Assembly (NCBI RefSeq): GCF_001949145.1
Contig: NW_019091569.1
Coordinates: forward strand, 132,397-196,396
Length of the DNA stretch: 64,000 nucleotides
Origin: Acanthaster planci
Taxonomy: Eukaryota; Echinodermata; Asteroidea; Valvatida; Acanthasteridae
Direction of reading: 5' to 3'
Of this stretch, positions 32,109-42,547 are shown in pieces; within the stretch, counting starts at the first letter, position 1; each line of letters starts with the position of its first letter. A program made the translations under genes and the position numbers. The notes beneath the pieces were generated by a model. That model did not search any database, had not been told where the DNA came from, and saw only the letters and a program-made list of their open reading frames with translations.

Positions 32109-33452
32109 ATGAATAAAAATCAAACATCATTTGGTCAATTAGGAGAAATTGAAAATAAATTGTTGGCTATGCTGTTTCGCTCGGAACGTGTTCGTGATCA
32201 GTTTGCTTTTGCACTTCAACCCAACGATTTTATTGAGGAAAAAAACGGGTTAATTCTAACTCAAATTCAACATTTGCTTCAACAACGTAGAAAAACTTTC
32301 AATTTGGATATTTTTATTCATTATTTAGAAACTAAAAAAATGTTAAAAAAAGTAGGTGGATTAGATTATATTCATAAATTAATTAGTGCTTATGTTTCCG
32401 ATGAATATGCTGCAAAATATTTCAAATTAGTTTTAGATGAAGCGACTCGTCGTAAATTATTAAGCGATTTAAATCGTTTACAAACCTTTATCTCTTCCTG
32501 TACCGATGGAGAAAAAATGATTCAAGAATTTTATAAAAATATCACCGAATGAGAAACTTTTTACGACCGTTTAAGCAAAAAATTCATCTCTTTGTCTCAT
32601 TTAATTCAAATCGAAAGTCAATCAAGCGCCCTCTGACAAACTAAAATAATTGAAAGATCGACCGGATTTGCAAATTTAGACGATAAAATCGGAGGATTTC
32701 AAAAAGGAGAACTGATTATTTTAGCCGGCCGTCCCTCAATGGGCAAAACTGCTTTGGCGCTCAACATGTCTCTTTATAATTTACAAACTTCGCAACAACC
32801 TTTTCGAGATACAATTATTTTTTCATTAGAAATGTCTCCCCAACAATTAGTGAAACGAATTTTAAAAGCTCATGATCAAATTATTTTGAATAAAAACGAA
32901 CAATCCACCAACACTTCAATTGACGAATTTATTGAAAAATTAAAAAGCATGAATATCTTTATTGATAATTCGACTTCAATTGATGTTTTACAAATTCAGG
33001 CCAAGTTAAATGAATGACAAAAAAAACGACCGATTGGTTTAGTGGTTATTGATTATTTACAGTTGTTAAAACCTCTAAAAAAAAATAAATATGAAAATCG
33101 TAATTTAGAAGTATCTCAATGAACCCGGCAATTAAAAATTATGGCTCGAGATTTAAATATTCCGGTTTTGTGTCTTTCTCAATTATCCCGAAACGTTGAA
33201 AGACGAGAAGAAAAACGACCCCTTCTTTCGGATTTGAGAGATTCGGGGAGCATTGAGCAAGATGCCGATTTGGTTATGTTTTTATATCGCGAACTATATT
33301 ACAATAAAAAAAATGAAGAAGGGCAAAATACCAATAGTCTAGTGCAAGAACCGCATGATGCCGAAATTATTATTGCTAAAAATCGAAATGGACCAATTGG
33401 CTCTGTGAATGTTTTGTTTGTACCTAAAAAAGTTTCCTTTTTTCAAAATTAA
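32109..33452 (+). CDS. dnaB: Replicative DNA helicase DnaB
   Basis: The 447-residue hexameric helicase starts [20 protein letters not shown]. Its N-terminal domain is followed by the RecA-like domain with [20 protein letters not shown] (Walker A), [28 protein letters not shown] (Walker B) and [20 protein letters not shown]. The conserved C-terminal [13 protein letters not shown] is intact. It unwinds DNA ahead of polymerase III. Confidence 0.96.
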
Positions 33453-33457
33453 TTTTT

Positions 33458-34168
33458 ATGAATACATTTATTAAAAAAGTTGTGCTTTTTCCCATTTTGA
33501 TGGTTTTTATGTTTTTCTCTACTTTATTTCTTTCGGGATGTTTTTGCGGAGTTCAGGGAGACAAAATAAGTGAAGTTAGATTTGACTATGCAGCGGGAAT
33601 CAATATTGAACATAAAGCCAAATTTGCCGGATTAAATGCGCAAAAAGTCTTATTAAAGCAAATCGGACTCTTTTTTTTAGGTTCGGTAGAAAATGAAGAA
33701 TTATTTCAAACTCGTATACGAGATGATTATCAGCATGATACAGAAGCATTTTTAGAGGATTTTTCGAATAAAAAAAGTCGATTTACAAAACTATTAATGC
33801 CCATTGAAAATTTGAATCGCACTTTTACAATATCTACGCCCGCTACCGCCAGTGCAGAATCAACCAGTGAAACCTTTTACATTCCCAATACATGAAATTA
33901 CTCCCAAACATCATCATCCAATGTCGTTAACAGAGTAATTACCATAAATACTTTACAAGTTATTTTAGAATTAGGAATTAGTGATACAATTGGAGAAATA
34001 GCAACACCGTCGAAATGACAAATAGAGATTAATTTAACCAATGTGACGGCAAGATTAAATGATAAAAACATTTTAGATGTAATTGTTTTTCAAATCGGCG
34101 AGACAGAAAGCACCTACCGCATCACCAATATAATCAATATCGCTGACACAACTCCGTCTACGCCTTAG
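33458..34168 (+). CDS. Unrecognised lipoprotein
   Basis: The 236-residue protein has a lipoprotein signal peptide: Lys-Lys, a hydrophobic stretch (about residues 8-26) and the lipobox LFLSGCFC, giving Cys28 as the lipidated residue. The mature part is hydrophilic with a Ser/Thr-rich stretch near residues 130-160. It starts six bases after dnaB. I recognise no family; mycoplasma surface lipoproteins are usually lineage-specific. LspA, encoded at 56.2 kb, would process it. Confidence 0.8.
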
Positions 34169-34190
34169 TTTATTTATTATTTTCTTGATA

Positions 34191-34847
34191 ATGAACAAGT
34201 TGAATGAATGAATTAAACAAGAAATAAAACAAGTGTATTTTCAAAAGCTGAAAAAAAAAGTAAATTCGGACTATAAAAAATACACAGTTTATCCGAAAAA
34301 AAAACAAATTTTTCAAGCTTTTAATTTGACAAAACATTGTCATTTAAAGGTTGTTATTTTAGGTCAAGATCCATATCATCAGCCGGAACAAGCAAACGGA
34401 CTCGCTTTTTCTGTTCATTCGCATATACCTTTGCCTTGCAGTTTACAAAATATTTTTAAAGAACTCAAACATAGTTATCCTCATATAGTTTTAAAGAACG
34501 GTGATTTAAGTTCATGAGCACGTCAGGGAGTTTTGTTACTCAATACTGCCTTGACGGTTATTCGAAATAAACCCAATTCTCATCAAACAATCGGATGAAC
34601 AATGTTTAATGAAAGAGTAATTCAGGCCATTAGCAAACTGGAACCATTTGTAATTTTTGTTCTTCTGGGAAACGAAGCTCGAAACAAAAAACATTTTATT
34701 GATAGTAAAAAACATAAAATTTTAGAAACTAGTCATCCTTCTCCATTTAGCGCTCACTTGGGGTTTTTAGGATCCAATATATTTCTGAAAATTAATGAAA
34801 TATTAAAAAATCATCATCAATCAATTATTAATTGAGAAATAAAATAA
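34191..34847 (+). CDS. ung: Uracil-DNA glycosylase
   Basis: The 218-residue repair enzyme removes uracil from DNA. VVILGQDPYHQPEQANGLAF contains the catalytic Asp and water-activating motif, LLLNTALTV the uracil-binding Asn region, and ETSHPSPFSAHLGF the His-containing intercalation loop (usually HPSPLSA). Length is normal. Confidence 0.95.
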
Positions 34848-34966
34848 AAAAAAATTATAAAATTGTATAAATGATAAATTGATTTTTTTATGGTTCTATT
34901 ATCTTTTTCGGGAGTTTATTTTTTTTGTATTTTGTTTATTTCGCGGGAACAAAAAAATATCTTGAA

Positions 34967-35824
34967 ATGCGCTCTCTTTCTCGTCGACAGAGAAATTTAA
35001 AAGTTGTTTATATCGCTTTGTTTGCTGCTTTGAGTGTGACCGTTTTATTAATTTTAAATAGTACCTTACCCTTAGCCGTTATTCCTTATGTACGAGTCGC
35101 CTTTGAAGGAGTGCTTATTAAAATTACGGGATTTGTGTTTGGTCCGATTATGGGATTGTTAAGCGCATTGGTTACGGAAATTGGCACTTTAATGTTTATT
35201 CCTTCTTATTTTCACTACAATTACTTGATCGCCTTAATGTGTTTTGGGTTTTTTGCGGGATTGGTGAAAGAATTCAAAACTTTTTTTCAAAATCGTTACA
35301 TTCATTTATCGGCGATTAAATTAGCATTAATTGTTTTTTTTAGTTTTTCTATGTTATTTATTCTGACCAACACCAGCGATAAGTTTATTGATTTTGATGT
35401 TAATTTATGAAGTTCTGTTCAAAGTCGCTTTAGTTCTCTCTCTAATGTAAGTCCATTGAGACACTTTTTCTTTTTTGTTTGTCTTTTCAGTTTTTTATTT
35501 ATTTTTGCTTGTGTCATATTTTTTTTCATTATTTTAAAAAGAAAAAAATCCCCCTTTTGAGTCAAAAATATTGACAAAATTAACAACTTAATTCCGATTT
35601 TAATGTTAAATGTCTATGCCGAATATCTCATCGCGGTTTTTATTACAACGCAAGCCAATTTAACTGTGTTTAATGAATATTCGTCGAGTTCTTTTCGTTT
35701 GTTGTTTAATGGAGCTCTCTCCATCGCTCCGTTTAAAATTATTACTAACACAGCCATTATTTTCACAGTTTGAAGTGTTATTTCATATTATTCAAAAGGC
35801 ACAAAAAAAGAATCCCTTATTTAG
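34967..35824 (+). CDS. ECF transporter S-component-like membrane protein
   Basis: From ATG 34967 (MRSLSRRQRNLKVVYIALFA) the protein has 285 residues; a TTG at 34925 would add 14. About six membrane segments are visible. VVYIALFAALSVTVLLILN followed by VIPYVRVAFEGVLIKITGF and FGPIMGLLSALVTEIGTLMF matches the S-component pattern of folate/vitamin ECF transporters (FGPxxGxxxGxxxDxL). It would bind a small substrate and dock with a shared energising module encoded elsewhere. Substrate cannot be read from sequence; folate or another vitamin is possible. It lies directly upstream of cysS. Confidence 0.7.
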
Positions 35825-35829
35825 TCAAC

Positions 35830-37173
35830 ATGAACAAAAAACAACTGATAGTCAAATTATGAGATTCTCGACAAAATCGATATGTGCATTTAAATCCGTT
35901 TGAATCAATTAATATTTATTTATGCGGACCAACGGTTTATGGTGATTTACACATTGGCAACTTAAGAAATGTTATCTTATTTGATGCTTTGTGTAAATAT
36001 TTACAAGAATTAAAATATTCGGTAAATTATATTCAAAATATTACCGATATTGATGACAAAATTATTTTACAAGCTCAAACCAAAAAAACATCAGAACAAA
36101 AAATATCGCAACACTATTTAAGCAAATATTTACAAATTTTTGATCAATTTCAGCTGGTAAAACCTCGTCTGGTAAAAGTAAGCACTCAAATTCCATCAAT
36201 CATTGAATTTATTGAAAAGTTAAAAAAACAAGGATTCGCCTATGAAAATAAAAGTGGAGTATATTTTGATGTTAATCAGTTAGGTTCAGAGTATGGACAA
36301 TTTAGAAAATTCGTGAAAGTTCATTCCGCAACTAATTCCAAAACTGAATTAGATAAAAAAAATCAAGAAGATTTTGCTTTGTGAAAAAAGAAAACAAATG
36401 GTATAACATGATCATCGCCGTGAGGTGAAGGACGACCTGGTTGACATACCGAGTGTGCTTATCTTGTCACGGCCTATTTTCAAAAATCTTTAACGATTCA
36501 TGGAGGCGGGCGTGATTTAATGTTTCCCCATCATGAAAATGAACGGGCCCTATTTTGAGCTCTAAATCAAAAAGAAATTACTCGTATTTGAATGCATAAT
36601 GGATTTGTTAATTTTGAAATTGATAAACTTAGCAAATCCAATTTGAAATCTGAGTTTTTTTTATGAAAAAATTGAATTCAAAATTTCTCTTATAATTCAA
36701 CAAAATTATGAATGTTTTTCACTCATTATCGAAAAGATATTACTTACAATGAAAAACATTTAGCATATTGTCATAAAATTAGCGAAAAAATTCAAAACAC
36801 TTTTAAACAAATTAATTTGCAAACTTTTTTAAAATTTGGAGAAAATAGAAAAGGCAACTTGAATCTAAAACTATATTGAAAATTAATCAATATTTTGAGC
36901 GAAGACTTTAATACCGTCAATTTTTTAGATTTAATTTTGCAAGAAATTAAAATTATTAATGAAAAATTGAAAGGCGATTTTGATGTTAGTCTCGTAAATA
37001 TAAAATTTACAATTGAAAAAGCTCTTTCTATTTTAGGCATTAAAATTCAAAATCCAATAATTACAAAAGAATGGCAAATTTTAATTACTCAATGGCAGGC
37101 TAAATTAAAATTAGGAGATTTTTCGGCAGCCGATAAAATAAGAACAAAATTACAAAAAAAGCAAATTCTTTAA
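35830..37173 (+). CDS. cysS: Cysteinyl-tRNA synthetase
   Basis: The 447-residue class I enzyme shows [18 protein letters not shown] (zinc Cys and HIGH-like HIGN), [25 protein letters not shown] and [14 protein letters not shown] with zinc ligands. The KMSKS loop reads [10 protein letters not shown]. The start ATG 35830 follows the upstream stop by five bases. cysS followed by rlmB reproduces the Bacillus order. Confidence 0.96.
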
Positions 37174-37220
37174 TAAATAAATTATTTTTCACTTAATATG
37201 TTTAATTTAAAATTATAAAA

Positions 37221-37955
37221 ATGAAACAAATAGTATACGGCAAAAATGTAGTTAATACATTACGCAGAGAACATCCTAAATTAATTAAAAAAATTTTTCT
37301 AACAAAAGATATTTTTCACAAAAAAGAAGCTGAATTTAAATCTTTTATAGTAGAAATTTGACCCGAAAAGAAATTTAATACTTGATTTGGTTTCAAAAAA
37401 CATCAAAAAATGGCTGCGGAAATTTCTCATTTTCCCCTTTTTTCTTTTGATGATTTATTAATTGATATCAAAAACAAAACTTCACCTCAAATTATTTTAA
37501 TTTTAGACAGCATTCACGATCCTCAAAATGTCGGTGCCATCATTCGTTCCGCATGTGCAACCGGAGTTGATGCAATTATTATTGCCAAAACAGGACAAGC
37601 TCCAATTAACTCGACAATTGCTAAAACATCCGCCGGAACTTTATTCGCGGTCAAAATAGTTTTGGTTTCCAACTTGCATCAGACTGTTTTAAAATTAAAA
37701 AAACAAAATTTTTGAATTATTTCCACACAAATGCATGGAGAAACTTCATATGATCAATTAGCAATTCAAGATTTAAATGTCGCTTTAATTGTGGGGAATG
37801 AAGGAACCGGAGTGAGTTCGCTTTTACATCGGGCCTCGGATTTTCGAGTGTATTTACCAATGATTAACACGGAATCTCTCAATGTAAATGCCGCAACTGC
37901 TGTTTTATTGTATGAAATTCGAAAAAAGCAAAATTTCTGAAATAAATCTAAATAA
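37221..37955 (+). CDS. rlmB: SpoU-family RNA 2'-O-methyltransferase (RlmB/TrmH type)
   Basis: The 244-residue protein starts MKQIVYGKNVVNTLRREHP, the N-terminal substrate-binding domain. The knot domain has the three SpoU motifs: ILDSIHDPQNVGAIIRSA, VALIVGNEGTGVS and LPMINTESLNVNAATAVLLY. It methylates ribose in rRNA, probably 23S G2251-type. The next gene begins inside its last 44 bases. Confidence 0.93.
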
Positions 37956-38520
37956 TTTAATATATGCAATTCAAAAAAAATACAATGTAAAAGCTTACTT
38001 TATTCTTTATTCCTATATGAATAAATGAATGAATTTTATTGTTTATAAAAATGAACAAAAATTTAAATATATTATTTTGAATCAAAATGATTGAATATAT
38101 TATAAAAAAATTTCTTTTTTTAGAAGTGTAATGAGTTTTGATTTTTTGCGCGGAATTCCCTTTCCTCAATTTGCTATTCAACAACTCAATTGATTTTTAC
38201 TGGGAAAAAGCCGAAAATATATTTCTTTTAAATATCGACAGATCAATTTTGCCACTTTTTTTGACGAACAAAAAACAAAGCTGCAGGCGAACAAATACAA
38301 TGATTTTAGTTTGAAAGAAAAGGCTGATTTTTCTTATTACTTAAATTTTTTGACTCCTTTTGAAAAAAAAATTTTTCAATTGAAAATACAAAAATACAAA
38401 AATCGAGAAATTGCTGAAGAACTCCAAATTCATAGTAAAAAAGTTGATAATGCTTGACAAAGAGCTAAAAAAAAGTTAAAAAAGTATATAACCGACAATA
38501 AAAAAATGTCGTTATTTTAG
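37912..38520 (+). CDS. SigH-like alternative sigma factor
   Basis: The 202-residue basic protein starts at ATG 37912, overlapping rlmB by 44 bases (MKFEKSKISEINLNNL). The C-terminal part LTPFEKKIFQLKIQKYKNRE followed by IAEELQIHSKKVDNAWQRAK is a typical sigma-70 region 4 helix-turn-helix. The N-terminal half (ILYSYMNKW, RGIPFPQFAIQQL) fits a divergent region 2. Between rlmB and secE-nusG Bacillus encodes sigH, so this is a positional orthologue. M. genitalium has a comparable minor sigma factor (MG428) controlling recombination genes, from established knowledge. Target promoters are unknown. Confidence 0.7.
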
Positions 38521-38524
38521 TTTT

Positions 38525-38734
38525 ATGAAAAAAATTAAATCTTTTTTATGTTTCGTTCGTAATTATTTTGTTTCTTATGCCTTTCAGTTTTCGCGGTTAC
38601 GTTGACCCAAAATGAATAAGATGATTTCAATGTTTTTGATTTTATTACTGTTTTTTGCTATTTTAGGTGGAATTATTTTCGGATTGGAAAAAGCTCTTCG
38701 TGAATTTTTCCGATTAATTAAACTTTATGTCTAA
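38525..38734 (+). CDS. secE: Preprotein translocase subunit SecE
   Basis: The 69-residue protein has a basic amphipathic N-terminus (FSRLRWPKMNKM, the W-P element of SecE) and one membrane segment (about residues 33-54). It is followed with an eight-base overlap by nusG, the standard secE-nusG-rplK-rplA order. It anchors the SecYEG channel. Confidence 0.88.
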
Positions 38735-39314
38735 AATGAAGAATTTTTCAACATCAAAAACCGCATGATTTTCTTTTCGTTGTCAACGTGGTAAAGAATC
38801 CGAGGTTTTAGACTATTTAAAAACAAAGGGTGATTTTTTTTTAGGAGTAAAAATTTTTCGAGATTTAAAAACTCAAAATAAAATTAAAAACAAAGCAAAT
38901 CTGAAATTAAAAAATATTTGACCCGGCAATATTTTTGTGCAAGTGAAATTAGAAAAGGGTAAAGTTTCGGACAAAATAAAAGAAATTATTTTAAATAGTC
39001 CTTATTTTTCTCGATTGAATGCATATAAATTTGATTATTACGCTGATCCAATTTTATTTTCGGATAAATACATGCAAAAACTAGAAGCAGATGCCAACAA
39101 TGAATTAAAATTATCAACCGGTAAATGTAGTCCTGAGGATATTGATTTCGGAGTAAATGATATGGTATCAGTTGTTTCAGGAGCTTTTCGCGGACATGAA
39201 GGCGAAGTAACGGAAATTGATTATGCCACCGGCATTGTAACTTTAAATTTTGAATTTTTCGGTCGCATTACTCCCATTAAGGTAGGATTTTTAGATTGTA
39301 AAAAAATAGGATAG
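38727..39314 (+). CDS. nusG: Transcription elongation/termination factor NusG
   Basis: The 195-residue protein has an NGN domain (TAWFSFRCQRGKESEVLDYL; WPGNIFVQVKL) and a C-terminal KOW domain (VNDMVSVVSGAFRGHEGEVT). It binds RNA polymerase and affects pausing. The start overlaps the end of secE. Some usual NGN residues are divergent. Confidence 0.92.
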
Positions 39315-39316
39315 TT

Positions 39317-39739
39317 ATGAAAAAAATTACACGAATTGCTAAATTACAATTTAAAGGTGCAGAAGCCAAGCCCGGTCCGGCTTTGGCGTCTATTGGCATC
39401 AATATTATGCAATTTTGCAATGAATTTAACAAAGCAACACAAGAACAAAAAGGAGAAGTGGTTCCCGTTGTGGTTACGGCTTATTCCGATAAAAGTTTTA
39501 AATTTATTATTAAAACCACCCCCACCGCTGTATTAATCAAAAAATATGCCAAAATTGAAAAAGGAGCCGCCAATGCAAAAAAAGAAACAAAAGGCAGTCT
39601 TACAATGAGTCAAGTAGAGGAAATCGCCAAAATTAAAATGCCGGATTTAAATGCTCACAATCTCGAAGGAGCCACAAAAATCATTCTCGGAACAATGAAA
39701 CAAATGGGAGTAAAATTAACGGAAGAAAAAAATGAATAA
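39317..39739 (+). CDS. rplK: 50S ribosomal protein L11
   Basis: The 140-residue protein reads MKKITRIAKLQFKGAEAKPG with PALASIGINIMQFCNEFNKA, the standard L11 N-terminal domain; the C-terminal domain that binds 23S rRNA follows. It starts two bases after nusG and overlaps rplA by eight bases. Confidence 0.96.
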   Translation: MKKITRIAKLQFKGAEAKPGPALASIGINIMQFCNEFNKATQEQKGEVVPVVVTAYSDKSFKFIIKTTPTAVLIKKYAKIEKGAANAKKETKGSLTMSQVEEIAKIKMPDLNAHNLEGATKIILGTMKQMGVKLTEEKNE

Positions 39740-40451
39740 AGAATCAATCACAAAATCAAATATTTCCATGAGAGGTAAAAATTATCAAAATTGAAAAAAT
39801 CAATATTGAACGAGAAATTCACTTTCTCTTAAAGAAATTTTAAATATTTTACAAAAAAATAAATTAGAGAAATTTGATAGCACGATAAATTTAACTTTTC
39901 ATTTAAATTTAAATACAAAAAAACCCGAACATAATTTAAAAGGGCACTATACTTTACCGCATAATAGTTTCAAAAAAGAAGTGATTATTGCGGTTTTTTC
40001 CAAAAATAAACAAGATGAAGCCAAAGAATTCGGCGCTCAAATTGTGGGCGGAGTAGAATTAATTGAAGAAATTCAAAAAACAAAAAAAATTAATTTTGAT
40101 GTAGCTTTAGCAACCCCTGAAATTGCAAAAGATTTGACTAAAATAGCCAAAATTTTAGGACCTAAAAAAATAATGCCTTCATCAAAAAACGGAACCATTA
40201 ATTTAGATATAGAAAAACCTATTCAAGAATATCAAAAAGGCAAACGAAGTTATCATGCTAATGGATCCAATAGTTTGCAATTTGTGATGGGAAAAATCTC
40301 TGATTCAATCGAAAATTTAGTTGAAAATTATAACTATGTGTTTGAAAAAGTCGTTAAAATAAAACCTAATAATGTCAAAGGTAAATACATTAAAGCAATT
40401 CATATATCAGGAACCATGTCACCTAATTTTAGTTTAATTCTTTCAAATTAA
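39732..40451 (+). CDS. rplA: 50S ribosomal protein L1
   Basis: The 239-residue protein forms the L1 stalk. Recognisable stretches are FGAQIVGGVELIEEIQ, FDVALATPEIAKDL, LGPKKIMPSSKNGT and the end KAIHISGTMSPNFSL. The first 30 residues (NISMRGKNYQNWKNQYW) are divergent. Its start lies within the rplK stop region, typical of an L11-L1 operon; L1 often represses this operon by binding its mRNA. Confidence 0.94.
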
Positions 40452-40467
40452 AATTTCTTTTTTTGTC

Positions 40468-41994
40468 TTGAAAAAAATTTTTTTTATTAGTACTCCTCTT
40501 TTTTATACAAATTCTTCTCCTCATCTCGGGCATTTGTATACGACTCTTTATTGCGACTTTTTGACTCGTTATAAAAAGCAATTAGGTTATCAAACAATAT
40601 TTATAACCGGAGCGGATCAGCATGGAGAAAAAATTTATCAAAAAGCTTTAGTCCATCAAGAAAATCCCGAGATTTTTGTTCAAAAACAAACTCAAAAATT
40701 TATGCAATTGTGACAAAAAGCTCAAATTAAATTTACTCATTTTTCTGCAACACACTCAAATTCACATAAAAAATTTGTTGAAGATTGTTTTGCCCAATTA
40801 AAACAGAATAAAAACATTTATCTATCTTTTTATCGTGGTAATTATTGTATTATTTGTGAAAATTTTCAAACCAGTACTTATAAAAATAAGAATATTTATA
40901 ATGTTTGTCCGACTTGTTCTAATCCAATGAGTTTTATCTCAGAAGAAAATTACTTTCTAAAAGTAACGAATCAACAACAATCGCATATCAAAAAACTTAT
41001 TGTCAATTGAAAAAAAAATTTAATTTCGGGAGGTTTTATAACCCAGTTGAACAAATTTTTGCAATCTTCGAATTGAGATTTTTCAATCACGAGAAAAAAT
41101 TTACATTGAGGAATTACGGTTGATGAAGAAAAAAAACAAACCGCCTATGTTTGATTTGAAGCTTTATTAGGTTATATTTCTGTATTAAATCCAGAGGAAA
41201 TAAATCAAGTTTGAAACAACTCCGACACGGAAATAGTTCAGGTTATCGGAAAAGAAATTATTAAATTTCATTTAATTTATTGACCATTATTATTGATGAA
41301 TTTGAAATATAGACAACCCAATCAATTTCTCATTCATGGTTGAATTTTGATGAATAATGAAAAAATGTCCAAATCAAAAGGAAACATAATCAATCCTTTG
41401 AATTTATTTGAAAAATTTGATCCCGATGTAGTTCGTTTATATTTGGCAACTCTAATGCATCCTAAAAAAGACATTTTGTACCAATCAGATAGATTATTAA
41501 ATTTTTATAATGTTTTTATTGTTAATAAAATTTGTAATTTACATTTTCGTACACTATCAATGATCAAAAAATTTGCTTCTTGTTTAATTGAATTAACCGA
41601 AAATGATGTAAAAACAGATTTGCTTTGGCAAAAAACCACAAAAATTTTGTGTAAAGTCGAACAAAATTATCATTGTTTTTGAAAAAAGTTTCAAATTGCT
41701 TATGCGATTAAAGAAATTTTTATTTTAGCTGATTATGCCAATGAAACCATTGATTTTACCAAACCCTGAACTATTCAAGACAAAAAAGATTTCTCCCGTG
41801 TTATTTATTGTCTTTTGACTATTATTGCTTATATTAGTCATTATCTTTCTCCCATAAGTCCAAATTTTGCGCAAAAACTTTCGAAAATTATTAATAGTCA
41901 TACAAATTCAATAAAAAAATATAAAATTACATTTAACTTAAAAAATTTAATTCAAGATTTAGAGCATTTTGTCCCCATTTATACAAGAAAATAA
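40468..41994 (+). CDS. metG: Methionyl-tRNA synthetase
   Basis: The 508-residue class I enzyme starts at TTG 40468 (MKKIFFISTPLFYTNSSPHL). PHLGHLYTT is the HIGH region, ITGADQHGEKIY the substrate site, CIICENF and VCPTCSNP the zinc knuckle, and [13 protein letters not shown] the KMSKS loop. There is no C-terminal dimerisation domain. The last 26 bases overlap an upstream extension of hpt, but hpt itself starts five bases later. Confidence 0.95.
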
Positions 41995-41998
41995 AAAT

Positions 41999-42547
41999 AT
42001 GCATTCCAAAGTATCAGAAATTTTGTTTCCCGAAAAAGAAATTTATCTTGGCATTAAAAAAATGGCAACAAAAATAAATCAAACGTTTGCACAAAATAAA
42101 AAAGGAGTTTTATTGCTTGGCATTTTAAAAGGATGCATGCCATTTCTAAATGAATTATCCAAACATCTAAAATTTGATATACTTATTGATTATATGATTT
42201 TAAGTTCATACTCCGGAGGGACCAAAAAAAAATTGCAATTACCCAAAGTCGTTCTCGACATAGACACCGATATTCACGATAAGGATGTCATTATTGTTGA
42301 TGATATTTTAGAATCAGGCTCGACGATCGAAGTAGTAAAAAATATCTTAACTCAAAGAAAAGCAAAAAGTGTGAAAATAGCGGTTTTAATATGAAAAAAA
42401 ATAGATAGTTGTAAAATTCAACCGGATTGAAATGCTTTTATTTCCCCTCAAAATAAATTTTTAGTAGGGTTCGGATTAGATTTTAAAGAAAAGCTTAGAA
42501 ATTTACAATATGTAGGAGTATTAAATAAAAAATTTTATGAAAAATAA
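41999..42547 (+). CDS. hpt: Hypoxanthine(-guanine) phosphoribosyltransferase
   Basis: The 182-residue purine salvage enzyme converts hypoxanthine/guanine and PRPP to nucleotides. GVLLLGILKGCMPFLNEL, the flexible-loop SSYSGGT and the PRPP motif VIIVDDILESGSTIEVV are present, and LVGFGLDFKEKLRN is the C-terminal signature. ATG 41999 is chosen over an upstream TTG. It overlaps thrS by 11 bases. Salvage is expected in an organism without purine synthesis. Confidence 0.94.
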
